Shown here piece after piece: positions 9,142 to 18,398 of a stretch of DNA of 64,000 nucleotides (its first letter is position 1; each line of letters begins with the position of its first letter). The notes below the pieces were generated by a model. That model worked only from the letters and a program-made list of their open reading frames with translations, had not been told where the DNA came from and did no database searches. This DNA comes from JABDMH01 sp964428345. Lineage in GTDB: Bacteria > Bacteroidota > Bacteroidia > Chitinophagales > Saprospiraceae. A program made the position numbers and the translations under genes. The stretch covers positions 228,510 to 292,509 of the forward strand of contig CAYRYD010000001.1 of NCBI GenBank assembly GCA_964428345.1. The letters run 5' to 3'.

Positions 9142-11127
9142 ATGCAGATTCACCATCACATCAACGAGTTACCGTCCTTTCAAAATGGCGTTATAACTTT
9201 TGGGTCGTTTGATGGTGTCCATCTGGGCCATGCCGGCATTATTGATAAAATGAATGAACTGGCAAGCGAAATCGACGGTGAGACCATTGTGGTCACCTTC
9301 GACCCGCATCCCCGGCAGGTGATTTATCCACACGATAAATCATTGAAGCTCTTATCAACCAGATACGAGAAGATCAAACTCCTTGAAGAAATAGGAATCG
9401 ATCACCTGGTATTCTGCCCTTTTACCATCGAATTTTCGCAGTGGCATGCCGATGAATATATCGAGAAATTCATCATTGGTAAGTTTCATCCAAGCATGAT
9501 CGTCATTGGTTACGACCACCGCTTCGGTCTGAACCGCCAGGGTAACATTGACTTCCTCCGCTCCTATGAACAGCAGGGACATTTTAAAGTATATGAATTA
9601 CCCCAGCAAATGACCGAAGAGATTCAGATCAGCAGCACCCGGGTACGTAACTACCTGCAAAAAGGCGAAATCATACTGGCCAATCAACTGCTGGGCCATC
9701 CGTACCTGATCAGTGGGCAGGTGGTGCGCGGTCACCAGCTGGGGGAAACCATCGGATACCCTACTGCCAATCTGGCGATTCAGGATCCGCTCAAGCTGAT
9801 CCCACCTGATGGCATTTATGCCGTCAGAGTAATTTGTAAAGGCCGGCGATATGGCGGTATGATGTATATCGGAACCCGGCCGACGGTGTCAAAGGAGGGT
9901 AAAAAATCCATTGAGGTCAACATCTTCAGTTTTAATGATGACATTTATGGAGAGACGGTTGTCCTGGAGGTCCTGCAATACCTTCGGCCGGATCAGACCT
10001 TTGAAAACCTGGAAGCGTTGCGACTTCAGTTGGACCAGGATAAAATGGAGGCGCTCCAATTTCTGGATATGGATACCAGTTCCAGGAATGAAGCTACCGT
10101 ATTGATTCTGAATTATAACGGTCGGCACCACCTCGAAACTTTTTTACCCAGCGTGATTCGTTTCAGCAGGGACTTTGAGATCGCGGTGGCAGACAATGCG
10201 TCAACCGACGACTCCATAGATTTTATTCGACAGCATTATCCCCAGGTTCGCATTATTCCGTTGGATAAAAATTATGGATTTGCTGAGGGTTACAACCAGG
10301 CGATTAAAAAAATCAATTCAGAATATATTATTCTCCTCAACTCGGATGTCGAAGTAACCAATCAATGGGCCGAAAAACTGTTGGAATTTATCCGGTCTCA
10401 TCCGGAAACCGGAGCCGTCCAGCCAAAGATAAAATCGTACGACAATAAACACAATTACGAGTATGCCGGTGCTGCCGGAGGACTACTTGACCGGTTAGGC
10501 TATCCCTTTTGTCAGGGCCGGATTTTATCGGAGGTTGAAACGGATATGGGACAGTACGATACTTTTACCGAAATATTCTGGACAACCGGAGCCGCCATGA
10601 TTATCCGTAAAAATCTGTTTGAGAAAATAGGCGGATTTGATCCCGATTTTTTTGCCCATATGGAAGAAATCGATCTTTGCTGGCGATTGAAGCAATGCGG
10701 GTATAAGATGTTCGTAATTCCATCGGCCGTAGTCTATCACAAAGGCGGTGGTACACTATCGTACCACAGCCCAAGGAAAACGTACCTGAATTTTCGTAAC
10801 GGAATGAGTCTGCTCCTGAAAAATGAAAAAGGGATGACGTTAGTCTGGCTGTTTCCGTTTAGGGTTGCTTTAGACATCATTGCCGCGTTCCGTTTTTTGA
10901 TGGTGGGCGAGTTTGATAATTTTCAGTCGGTGGTGAAATCAATCTTGTATACGTTCGCAAATCTTCCGCGCACCTGGATTAAAAGGCAAAAAATACTGGA
11001 ACTCAGAAAACGCATGACAATAGGCCCGGACAATTCGATGGCTGGTCGTTACCAGGGCAGTATTATCTGGGAATTCTTCATCAAGGGAAGAAGAAAATAT
11101 CAGGAACTGCGATACGTAACAAAATAG
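9142..11127 (+). CDS. ribF: RibF riboflavin kinase/FAD synthetase fused to GT2 glycosyltransferase
   Basis: One uninterrupted frame of 661 residues from ATG 9142; an upstream TTG at 9136 is less likely. Residues 1-309 are a complete bifunctional RibF. The FMN adenylyltransferase part has FGSFDGVHLGHAG and ISSTRVRNYLQKG; the riboflavin kinase part has GETIGYPTANL and ends in the usual C-terminal helix. From about residue 316 a GT2-family glycosyltransferase follows without a stop: VLILNYNGRHHLETF, ADNASTDDS, LLNSDVEV, WTTGAAMIIRKNLF, GGFDPDFFAHMEEIDLCWR. The C-terminal end has a hydrophobic stretch typical of membrane-associated wall or O-antigen transferases. An in-frame ATG at 10069 (residue 310) could start the transferase alone. 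RibF makes FMN and FAD; the sugar substrate is unknown. Confidence 0.93.
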   Translation: MQIHHHINELPSFQNGVITFGSFDGVHLGHAGIIDKMNELASEIDGETIVVTFDPHPRQVIYPHDKSLKLLSTRYEKIKLLEEIGIDHLVFCPFTIEFSQWHADEYIEKFIIGKFHPSMIVIGYDHRFGLNRQGNIDFLRSYEQQGHFKVYELPQQMTEEIQISSTRVRNYLQKGEIILANQLLGHPYLISGQVVRGHQLGETIGYPTANLAIQDPLKLIPPDGIYAVRVICKGRRYGGMMYIGTRPTVSKEGKKSIEVNIFSFNDDIYGETVVLEVLQYLRPDQTFENLEALRLQLDQDKMEALQFLDMDTSSRNEATVLILNYNGRHHLETFLPSVIRFSRDFEIAVADNASTDDSIDFIRQHYPQVRIIPLDKNYGFAEGYNQAIKKINSEYIILLNSDVEVTNQWAEKLLEFIRSHPETGAVQPKIKSYDNKHNYEYAGAAGGLLDRLGYPFCQGRILSEVETDMGQYDTFTEIFWTTGAAMIIRKNLFEKIGGFDPDFFAHMEEIDLCWRLKQCGYKMFVIPSAVVYHKGGGTLSYHSPRKTYLNFRNGMSLLLKNEKGMTLVWLFPFRVALDIIAAFRFLMVGEFDNFQSVVKSILYTFANLPRTWIKRQKILELRKRMTIGPDNSMAGRYQGSIIWEFFIKGRRKYQELRYVTK

Positions 11128-11134
11128 GCTCTTC

Positions 11135-11854
11135 ATGAAATTTAAATCGGTAGTCATTTATGAAGATGACAACCTGATCGTGGTCAATAAGGCAGCCGGT
11201 ATTCACACAGTGGCCGACCGATACGACCATCAGGCACCTTACCTCCTCCAGTGGTTAAATCAAAACTTTGGAAGAGTCCTGCCTGTCCACCGCCTGGATA
11301 GCGGCACATCTGGAGTCATTTGTTTTGCCAAAACCCCGGAAGAACAAAAAAGACTGTCTCAGCTGTTTGAGAGCCGGGAAATCGTCAAGCGGTACAAAGC
11401 CATCGTGGCCGGCGTACCGGTTCCACCCGAAGGGATTATTGATGCCCCAATTTACAAACCGGCAAATAAGCACCAGGTGATGATCTCACCGAAAGGTAAA
11501 AAAGCGATAACCTGGTATAAAGTGGAAAATGCTTTTGGCAATTTTGCCCTGCTTGATTTACTCATCGAAACCGGAAGAACGCATCAGATCAGGGTCCATC
11601 TTCAGTATATTGGACATCCCCTCCTGGTAGACCCGTTGTATGGTGGAAGATCATCCTTTTTCCTGTCCAGTATCAAAGCCAGGTACAAAGGTGACCGTTT
11701 TGAAGAGACTCCGCTGCTCGGCAGGACTCCCCTGCATGCTTATCAGCTGACTATCCCAATGGCAGAGGGTTATTCAAAGACATTTGAGACGCCATTACCA
11801 AAAGATATGCAAGCAGTGATCAACCAGCTGTCAAAATTGAAAGTACGCTCGTAA
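11135..11854 (+). CDS. RluA-family pseudouridine synthase
   Basis: 239 residues. The catalytic motif HRLDSGTSGVICFAKT carries the active-site aspartate, and GRTHQIRVHLQYIGHPLLVD is the second signature of RluA-type synthases. The family isomerises uridine to pseudouridine in rRNA or tRNA. There is no N-terminal S4 domain, which suggests the shorter RluA/TruC-like group; the target base is not predictable. The ATG is 7 bp downstream of the preceding stop, so the two genes are probably cotranscribed. Confidence 0.93.
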   Translation: MKFKSVVIYEDDNLIVVNKAAGIHTVADRYDHQAPYLLQWLNQNFGRVLPVHRLDSGTSGVICFAKTPEEQKRLSQLFESREIVKRYKAIVAGVPVPPEGIIDAPIYKPANKHQVMISPKGKKAITWYKVENAFGNFALLDLLIETGRTHQIRVHLQYIGHPLLVDPLYGGRSSFFLSSIKARYKGDRFEETPLLGRTPLHAYQLTIPMAEGYSKTFETPLPKDMQAVINQLSKLKVRS

Positions 11855-11995
11855 TCCGTAGTTTTCCACCGGATGCCAGTCAGAAAAATTCAGTATATAA
11901 CAGGTTAAAGCAGCATGAAAATTTGAAGGAAATTTACGAAATCGATTGTGTATTGAGCTAAGGATGAAGCCCGTCTGACACAGGGGTCAGCTTAG

Positions 11996-12205
11996 TTACG
12001 ATTGGTGCACAGCAAGGTATTCGGAGATCTCTGTCACTGCGATGTACGACAATAGTACATTGAAGTTGCTGACACACCAGGCTTCCAGTTTTTTGATCTC
12101 TTCCTTTGACAGACGGGCAAGTGATTTACGCAATTCTTTGCGGAAGATTCTCTGATCAAAACTTACCTTTTCCAAAATGATTTTACTGTAAGATAACCAA
12201 GACAT
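11996..12205 (-). CDS. Small conserved hypothetical protein
   Basis: 69 residues from the ATG at 12205; four more if ATG 12217 is used. The sequence begins MSWLSYSKIILEKVSFD and has a charged helical middle (FRKELRKSLARLSKEEIKKLEAW). I recognise the general pattern from Bacteroidota genomes as a short conserved protein of unknown function. No membrane segment or signal peptide. It lies alone, 84 bp downstream of the ygiQ start on the same strand. Confidence 0.6.
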   Translation of the reverse strand: MSWLSYSKIILEKVSFDQRIFRKELRKSLARLSKEEIKKLEAWCVSNFNVLLSYIAVTEISEYLAVHQS

Positions 12206-12288
12206 GCGCTTTTGCATCTGCGTCGGATTTTAAGATTCTCAGACCTTAGAACGAAGTAACTTAACCGAGATTATGAAGTTACAAAAAC

Positions 12289-14199
12289 TTACTTAAGTTT
12301 TAACTTTTTCGGAAAATTTTCCTGTCGTTTTCCCCGGTTCTTGAGGATCTCTTTTTTAGCAAATCGCTTACGGTCTCCAAGCAGTTTCTCAACCAGATCG
12401 GGACGGTTCATTGCTTCCAGTTTGGTACGGATCACCTTCCAGTTTTCCGGCTTGTACCAGAAAAAAAACAAGTGCTGGTTCTTCTTTTCCTGCCTGGAAC
12501 GGGCCGCATAGACAGGCTGGAGCGTGTAGGGATGCAAGCCGCTGTAATAAATCACCGTGGCTACCGTCATTGGAGTCGGGGTAAAGTCCTGTACCTGTTC
12601 GAGCCGAAAGCCCATAGCTTTGGTTTCTGCTGCCAGATTGGCCATGTCTTCTTCCCGGCATCCCGGATGACTGGATATAAAATAAGGTATTAGTGGCTGA
12701 TTCAGACCATGTTTGGCATTGATCGCATCGTACTTTTGCTTAAAAGCATGAAAATGCTTAAAACTTGGCTTGCGCATCAGTCTAAGGGTATCATCTGAAG
12801 TATGTTCTGGTGCGACTTTAAGCCGGCCGTTAATATGGCGGCAAACTACCTGCTCCAGATATTCATCCAAACTGTCATCTGCATTTCTATTGTGTGATTC
12901 CACCAGAAGGTCGTAACGGATACCGCTACCCACAAATGCTTTTTTCACCTTTGGATGTTGATCCACTTTACGGTAGAGTTGAGTCATCGGGCGGTGACTG
13001 GTATCCAGATTGTTACATACTACCGGATGAATACAGGATGGACTGACACAGCGATCACATATAGCCTGCACCTTCCCTTTCATTTTATACATATTGGCCG
13101 AAGGTCCTCCAAGATCACTGATGTATCCTTTGAAGTCAGGCATGGCCGTTACCTGTTCTACCTCCTTCAGAATGGATTCTTCCGAACGGCTGGCGATAAA
13201 TTTACCCTGATGGGCTGATATGGTACAGAAGCTGCAACCACCAAAACATCCGCGATGCATATTGATGGAAAACCGTATCATCTCATAGGCCGGAATCGCT
13301 CCCCTTTTATCATATTTCGGATGAGGCTGCCTTGTATATGGCAGATCAAATGAGGCATCGATCTGACGTTCACTCATGGGAGGATATGGTGGGTTAACTA
13401 CCAGGTACTTATCTCCGACCGCCTGAATCAACCTCCTGGCATTTACCTTGTTTGACTCCTGCTCAACATGTTTAAAATTGGCCGCGTATGATCGCTTGTC
13501 CCGCAGGCATTGTTCGTGGCTGGACAAATGCAGCGACTCCCATTTTTTATTCAGGGGCAATTCCGTTTCTCTGGATTGCAGAAATGCAGTCTGGGGAATT
13601 GTCCTGAGTGAAGTAAAAGGTACCCCCCGCCCCAACAGGCGCAGAATTTCCCGTAAAGGAAGCTCACCCATCCCGTAGACCAGAAGATCCGCTCCGCTGG
13701 AACTAAGGATAGTCGGGAATAACCGGTCGCTCCAGTAATCATAGTGGGTAACCCTTCGCAACGAAGCCTCGATCCCCCCGATGATAATGGGTATATCCGG
13801 ATAGAGCTCCTTCAGTATTTGACAGTAAACATTGGTAGCATAATCGGGCCGGAATCCGGCGAGACCTCCCGGAGTATAGGCATCGGTCGACCTCTTTCGC
13901 CGCGCTGCGGTATAATGATTGACCATGGGATCCATGCATCCGCTGGTGACCCCAAAAAAAAGACGGGGTTTTCCCATTTTTTTAAAGTCGCGAAAATCAT
14001 CCTTCCAGTTGGGTTGAGCCACAATCGCCACTCTAAATCCCTCATTTTCAATGATGCGACCGATCACTGCGGTCCCGAAGGCCGGGTGATCCACATAAGC
14101 GTCTCCAGAGATCAAGACGACATCGAGTTCATCCCATCCCCGGAGTTCCACCTCTTTGCGAGTAATCGGCAACCAATCGGTGACAGGCCTTTTTTGCAT
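12289..14199 (-). CDS. YgiQ family radical SAM protein (UPF0313)
   Basis: 636 residues, typical family length. The radical-SAM cysteine cluster appears in the YgiQ-specific form HRGCFGGCSFCTISAHQGK (CxxxCxxC). The N-terminal B12-binding-like region contains VVLISGDAYVDHPAFG and PIIIGGIEASLRR. The C-terminus includes HPGCREEDMANLA and FTPTPMTVATVIYYSG, conserved in YgiQ, and ends in a lysine-rich tail. The reaction has not been established for the family. It is monocistronic by spacing. Confidence 0.92.
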   Translation of the reverse strand: MQKRPVTDWLPITRKEVELRGWDELDVVLISGDAYVDHPAFGTAVIGRIIENEGFRVAIVAQPNWKDDFRDFKKMGKPRLFFGVTSGCMDPMVNHYTAARRKRSTDAYTPGGLAGFRPDYATNVYCQILKELYPDIPIIIGGIEASLRRVTHYDYWSDRLFPTILSSSGADLLVYGMGELPLREILRLLGRGVPFTSLRTIPQTAFLQSRETELPLNKKWESLHLSSHEQCLRDKRSYAANFKHVEQESNKVNARRLIQAVGDKYLVVNPPYPPMSERQIDASFDLPYTRQPHPKYDKRGAIPAYEMIRFSINMHRGCFGGCSFCTISAHQGKFIASRSEESILKEVEQVTAMPDFKGYISDLGGPSANMYKMKGKVQAICDRCVSPSCIHPVVCNNLDTSHRPMTQLYRKVDQHPKVKKAFVGSGIRYDLLVESHNRNADDSLDEYLEQVVCRHINGRLKVAPEHTSDDTLRLMRKPSFKHFHAFKQKYDAINAKHGLNQPLIPYFISSHPGCREEDMANLAAETKAMGFRLEQVQDFTPTPMTVATVIYYSGLHPYTLQPVYAARSRQEKKNQHLFFFWYKPENWKVIRTKLEAMNRPDLVEKLLGDRKRFAKKEILKNRGKRQENFPKKLKLK

Positions 14200-14373
14200 C
14201 TCTCTAATTTATGATTTGTTTTGATTCGGTTAAGAAGGAATCAGAGTCACTCCCTCATCATGAAAAAACAGCCATGGCTATCATTATGTTCAGGGCATGC
14301 AGGTTCTTACCGGAAAACACGGGATTGCCAGGAGGACTCTAAAACCTTATATCCCGGGAGTGTTTCATATGAT

Positions 14374-16137
14374 CTACTTGATTTTGCGCATTCGCAGACT
14401 GAGAGGGGTTACTTCCAGGTATTCGTCGTCCTTTATGTACTCCATAGCCTCTTCCAGCGAAAAAACAACTTTGGGAGCCAGTTTGATGGCATCATCGGCT
14501 CCGGAGGCACGCATATTGGTCAGTTTCTTCCCCTTGATCACGTTGACTTCCAAATCATTATCACGGTTATTTTCACCAACCACCTGACCCTTGTAAACCC
14601 GGTCACCAGGCGCCACAAAAAATCTACCCCGGTCCTGAAGCCGGTCCAGCGCAAAAGCCAGCGCCTGGCCGGTCTCCATCGAAACCAGTGATCCATTAAA
14701 CCGGCCGTTAATCTCACCTTTCAAGGGAGCATACTCTTTAAACCGGTGGTTCATCACTGCCTGACCGGCGGTGGCGGTCAATATTTTACTTCGTAAACCG
14801 ATCAGACCACGTGAAGGGATCTCAAATTCCAGGTGCTGAACATCGCCTTTCGGCTCCATTCTTTCGAGCATCCCCTTCTGTTGGGTAACCAGTTCAATGG
14901 CTTTTCCTGCATACTCTTCAGCGACATCGATCACCAGATGTTCAACCGGTTCCGACTTAACGCCCTCAATATCCCGGATGATCACCTGAGGTTTCCCGAC
15001 CTGCAGTTCATAACCTTCCCGACGCATGGTTTCAATCAAAATGGAGAGGTGTAAAACACCCCGGCCGTACACATTAAATTTATCTTCTGTGTCGGTTTCT
15101 TCCACCTTCAGAGCCAGGTTCTTTTCCGTTTCCTTAAAGAGTCGATCCCTGAGGTGACGGGAGGTGACGTATTTACCCTCCTGACCGTAAAAAGGTGAAT
15201 TGTTGATCGTAAACAACATACTCATGGTCGGCTCGTCAACCTCAATCCGGGGTAGTGCTTCCGGATTATCGAGAGAAGCAATCGTATCTCCGATCTCAAA
15301 ATCTTCCACTCCGACAATAGCGCATAAATCTCCGCTCCGTACCGACTTCACTTTGGTTTTACCCAAACCTTCAAATACAAAAAGCTCCTTGATCCGGCTT
15401 TTCTTCCTGACATTGCCTTTCTTGCACAAAAGGTAGTCCACACCCTCATATAGATCTCCCCGATAGACCCTGCCAATGGCAATGCGACCTACAAAATTGG
15501 AGTAATCCATCGAAGTAATCTGCATCTGCGCATCTCCTTTCACATAGGGCGCTGGTGGTATCTGATCAATGACGCAATTTAGCAAGGGAGTGATATCATC
15601 CGTACGCTGTCGCCAGTCATAGCTCATCCAGCCTTGTTTGGATGACCCAAAGATCGTCTCAAAATCCAGTTGAAACTCAGCCGCACCCAGGTTAAACATC
15701 AGATCAAACACTTCTCCCTGCACTTCTTCAGGCTTGCAGTTTTCCTTGTCGACCTTGTTGATCACCACGATCGGTTTTAAGCCCAACTCAATCGCCTTGC
15801 TCAATACAAACCGGGTTTGGGGCATCGGTCCTTCGAAAGCATCGACCAGCAACAAAACGCCATCGGCCATTTTCAGGACCCGTTCTACCTCACCGCCAAA
15901 ATCAGCGTGACCAGGTGTATCAATGATGTTGATCTTGACCCCGTTGTAATTGACCGATACATTCTTGGAAAGAATGGTGATGCCCCGTTCCCTTTCCAGC
16001 TCGTTATTGTCTAAAATAAGCTCTCCGGTGTCTTTCCTGTTCTCCAAAGCCCGGCAAGCTTCTATGATACGGTCAACCAGCGTGGTTTTTCCATGATCAA
16101 CGTGAGCGATGATTGCTATATTTCGAATGTCTTGCAT
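14374..16137 (-). CDS. typA: Translational GTPase TypA/BipA
   Basis: 587 residues, near the usual ~600. GTPase motifs are AHVDHGKT (G1), RERGITI (G2), DTPGHADF (G3) and NKVD (G4), all in the first 130 residues. Beta-barrel domain 2, an EF-G-like domain (GRGVLHLSILIETMRREGYE) and the BipA-specific C-terminal domain (PSRGLIGLRSKILTATAG, RASGADDAIKL) follow in order. It is a ribosome-associated GTPase involved in ribosome assembly and stress adaptation. A perfect -7 box lies 22 bp upstream. Confidence 0.96.
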   Translation of the reverse strand: MQDIRNIAIIAHVDHGKTTLVDRIIEACRALENRKDTGELILDNNELERERGITILSKNVSVNYNGVKINIIDTPGHADFGGEVERVLKMADGVLLLVDAFEGPMPQTRFVLSKAIELGLKPIVVINKVDKENCKPEEVQGEVFDLMFNLGAAEFQLDFETIFGSSKQGWMSYDWRQRTDDITPLLNCVIDQIPPAPYVKGDAQMQITSMDYSNFVGRIAIGRVYRGDLYEGVDYLLCKKGNVRKKSRIKELFVFEGLGKTKVKSVRSGDLCAIVGVEDFEIGDTIASLDNPEALPRIEVDEPTMSMLFTINNSPFYGQEGKYVTSRHLRDRLFKETEKNLALKVEETDTEDKFNVYGRGVLHLSILIETMRREGYELQVGKPQVIIRDIEGVKSEPVEHLVIDVAEEYAGKAIELVTQQKGMLERMEPKGDVQHLEFEIPSRGLIGLRSKILTATAGQAVMNHRFKEYAPLKGEINGRFNGSLVSMETGQALAFALDRLQDRGRFFVAPGDRVYKGQVVGENNRDNDLEVNVIKGKKLTNMRASGADDAIKLAPKVVFSLEEAMEYIKDDEYLEVTPLSLRMRKIK

Positions 16138-16159
16138 ACCTGATCTGATAAAAAGGCCG

Positions 16160-16167
16160 CAAAGGTA
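16160..16167 (-). promoter_or_regulatory. -7 promoter box for typA
   Basis: The minus-strand sequence TACCTTTG matches TAnnTTTG exactly, 22 bp upstream of the typA ATG at 16137. Orientation and spacing fit a housekeeping Bacteroidota promoter. Confidence 0.5.
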
Positions 16168-16246
16168 GCTAAAGGGATCATACCGGACAATAGCTCATTG
16201 CAATAAGCCGGAGTCCCAATATATAAGACAAGCACGTGACCGGACC

Positions 16247-17056
16247 TCAGATCAGCGCAGGATCGTATAGCAACGGGAAAAAGCGACCTTCCATCTTTTT
16301 TCCTTTTGGTATCACAGGAACTCCTTCGAGAAGCGGTTCATCACTGTCGGAATAGGTTCCGTCTGCAAAAACATTTAAGACAAATGCCCGCCGTGATCGC
16401 TCGGACCGGTTCTCATACGATCCATGTACCAGTAACGGATGATGAAAGGTACCATATCCCCTTTTCATTTCAATCGGAACCGGCTTAAACATGTCTTTCT
16501 GTTCATCCGTCAGATATTCCATCAGTCCATTCATATCTCCGGCCAACTGCGGTTTCTGCAGGAGACCCCAGCGATGACTCTTAGGGATATAGTGCAAACA
16601 GCCATTGTCGATACTTGCATCATCCAACCCAACCCAGCAGGTGAGATGCTGCATAGATTTAGTCCGAGTCCAATAGGAATAATCCTGATGCCAGGCTACA
16701 ACGCCCCCGTGTTTGGCTGGTTTACTGAATAACTGATCATGCCAAAACCTAACCGCCACATCACCCAGCAACTGACTGGCAGGCACGACAAATGCCGGAT
16801 TCCATAATACATCGTGAAACCCCTTGGTGATGCGCCAATGTCCCAGAGAGTGAAACAGTACCGTATCGGGATCCGCTGATTCATTGGAGGAAAATTCATA
16901 AAACAGTTCGTTCCCCGGATGGTTGGGATCGGTGATCTCGTCAAGTTCTTGCCTCAACTCCTCTACCTGGTGCTCATCTAAAATTTTGATATTGGAGAGG
17001 TATCCGTTTTCATGAAAAAACGCAATCTGTTCTTCTGTAAGCTTGATTTTTCCCAT
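16247..17056 (-). CDS. Phytanoyl-CoA dioxygenase family protein
   Basis: 269 residues. The Fe(II)/2-oxoglutarate dioxygenase facial triad is visible: HQD in VVAWHQDYSYWT (HxD) and a distal histidine in TFHHPLLVHGSYENRS, with RSRRAF as the oxoglutarate-binding arginine region. WVGLDDASIDNGCLHYIPKSH is characteristic of PhyH enzymes that hydroxylate small molecules. The substrate is unknown. A cupin gene lies upstream on the same strand, separated by 150 bp. Confidence 0.9.
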   Translation of the reverse strand: MGKIKLTEEQIAFFHENGYLSNIKILDEHQVEELRQELDEITDPNHPGNELFYEFSSNESADPDTVLFHSLGHWRITKGFHDVLWNPAFVVPASQLLGDVAVRFWHDQLFSKPAKHGGVVAWHQDYSYWTRTKSMQHLTCWVGLDDASIDNGCLHYIPKSHRWGLLQKPQLAGDMNGLMEYLTDEQKDMFKPVPIEMKRGYGTFHHPLLVHGSYENRSERSRRAFVLNVFADGTYSDSDEPLLEGVPVIPKGKKMEGRFFPLLYDPALI

Positions 17057-17207
17057 CCGTCGGCCGAACGGGGTAATTTAAATAGATCCGAGACCAAACT
17101 ATGCATGGTTGAAAGATCCTGAACTGCCATATCTACCGGGTTTAAAGGCGCCAAAGTAGAGAATTTTTAGATAACGGCGTGCTTGAGGTCAGCCAGAAGT
17201 CGACTAT

Positions 17208-17528
17208 TCAGGATTCTCCACCTTCGGGACCATAAAAGAAGACCCAGGTACTGAAATCATCGGTAAAATCGAGAAAACGGTGTTCAGCACCAGCCCGTAC
17301 AAATAGAAAATCCCCGGCCATGAAAGGTGTCTCCTTACCGTCGTTAAAAAAACGACCGGATCCGCTCACGACGACATAAACTTCATCCCTGTTATGAGGC
17401 GTCTGGCGATCTATCTGATCTGGTTTATAAATTTCGACCGAGAGAGTCCCGTGACTAAACAGATTTAAAAATTCCTTCCGGGAGTCCTTCAGTTTTGCCA
17501 GCGCTTCAGCTGTCGATATGCGAGCCAT
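17208..17528 (-). CDS. Cupin domain protein
   Basis: 106 residues forming one small cupin barrel. The motif pair is HNRDEVYVVVSGSGRFFNDG followed by FVRAGAEHRFLDF, which supplies the usual His/Glu/His metal ligands. Single-domain cupins of this size act as sugar isomerases, dioxygenases or sensors; nothing here discriminates. It may be cotranscribed with the dioxygenase gene downstream. Confidence 0.85.
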   Translation of the reverse strand: MARISTAEALAKLKDSRKEFLNLFSHGTLSVEIYKPDQIDRQTPHNRDEVYVVVSGSGRFFNDGKETPFMAGDFLFVRAGAEHRFLDFTDDFSTWVFFYGPEGGES

Positions 17529-17581
17529 AATAATGTCATTTAATTACCGTCATAAAATCGGAATTTTTAGGCCAACTCTAT

Positions 17582-17763
17582 GGGTACTTCTAAATACCTC
17601 TGAAATTAGGCAAATTCAAAAAGAACCAAGCGAATCGAGGCATCCCGAAGGAGCCTAGCCGTAGCTAAGTGACTGAGGGATAACGAAGTGTCGTACCGGT
17701 TATTTTTAAATAGCTTATCGTAGATAAGCGGTTGACAATTGAATGGGGTTTTTAGAGGTGCCC
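17582..17763. repeat. MITE-like repeat element, copy 1
   Basis: A 182-bp element with terminal inverted repeats: the left end GGGTACTTCTAAATACC matches the reverse complement of the right end (GGGCACCTCTAAAAACC) at 14 of 17 positions. Internally it shares several blocks with 18399-18670 in the same orientation and order: CAAATTCAAAAA, CGAGGCATC, TGACTGAGGGA and GACAATTGAA. No transposase is encoded. It begins 12 bp downstream of the DUF6265-like stop codon. It is most likely a degenerate insertion-sequence derivative or MITE; the parent family is not identified. Confidence 0.6.
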
Positions 17764-17774
17764 TATGGTCATAT

Positions 17775-18236
17775 TTAATCCGATACTTTGCGGAAATAGA
17801 AGGAAATTGATTTTCCATTGCCGGAGATCGTTGCCGTCAATCTGTCACCGCTGACCGAATAGGTGATCTCCTTGGGAAAATCGTGTGCTGGATTGGAAGA
17901 TATAAAACCCAGACTTCCTGAGTGGATAACTTCAAATCTGACCGGAGCCTGATTGTGGGGGACATCGGCCTGATAAAAGATGCTGGTTCCATCGACCAGG
18001 AGCGCAAGTTTCTCATAAGACAAGGTATCCGTGCCCCGGGAGGTCCATCCCTTCCCTACCATCAATGTACCGGAGACCCACTCCCATTCCTCAAATGCCT
18101 GTTTATCGTCGTCCAATCCCAACCTTTCCCATCTACCTTGCAGCCAGTCAAAATGCTGTAAGTTTACCTGGGGTTGACATTTCAGACAACTCCAGGAGAA
18201 AACCAAAATAACAAGACTAACAAACATCTTCTGCAT
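17775..18236 (-). CDS. DUF6265-like lipoprotein
   Basis: 153 residues from ATG 18236; the frame is open to 18278 but the upstream part does not fit a signal peptide. The N-terminus MQKMFVSLVILVFSWSCLKC is a lipoprotein signal with cysteine at 17. The mature protein has DWLQGRWER and WEWVSGTLMVGKG, followed by a lipocalin-like beta pattern, typical of DUF6265. Function unknown. The gene sits between two copies of a repeat element, which may mark a small inserted or rearranged segment. Confidence 0.72.
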   Translation of the reverse strand: MQKMFVSLVILVFSWSCLKCQPQVNLQHFDWLQGRWERLGLDDDKQAFEEWEWVSGTLMVGKGWTSRGTDTLSYEKLALLVDGTSIFYQADVPHNQAPVRFEVIHSGSLGFISSNPAHDFPKEITYSVSGDRLTATISGNGKSISFYFRKVSD

Positions 18237-18398
18237 AATGACCGGTGGCTTGACATGGTGAGATTGTGGCATAAACACTCAGGTCAGATGAAGGCACCTG
18301 ATACACTTCTGATCTTAAGTCTGAGTCGATAGCAACCATTGGAGTATATACTTCCCATTTTAAATTTAGACAATCTCAATTATTTGTCAAAAAATATA

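Noticed and set aside
9027..9143. N-terminal extension of Mrp to an ATG at 9143
   Set aside because: It overlaps the divergent ribF start, its sequence does not resemble the DUF59-like N-terminus, and a -7-like box lies within it. GTG 9026 fits the family.
17606..17818. 70-residue minus-strand frame
   Set aside because: It runs through the repeat element and overlaps the DUF6265-like gene; it is the translation of the repeat, not a gene.
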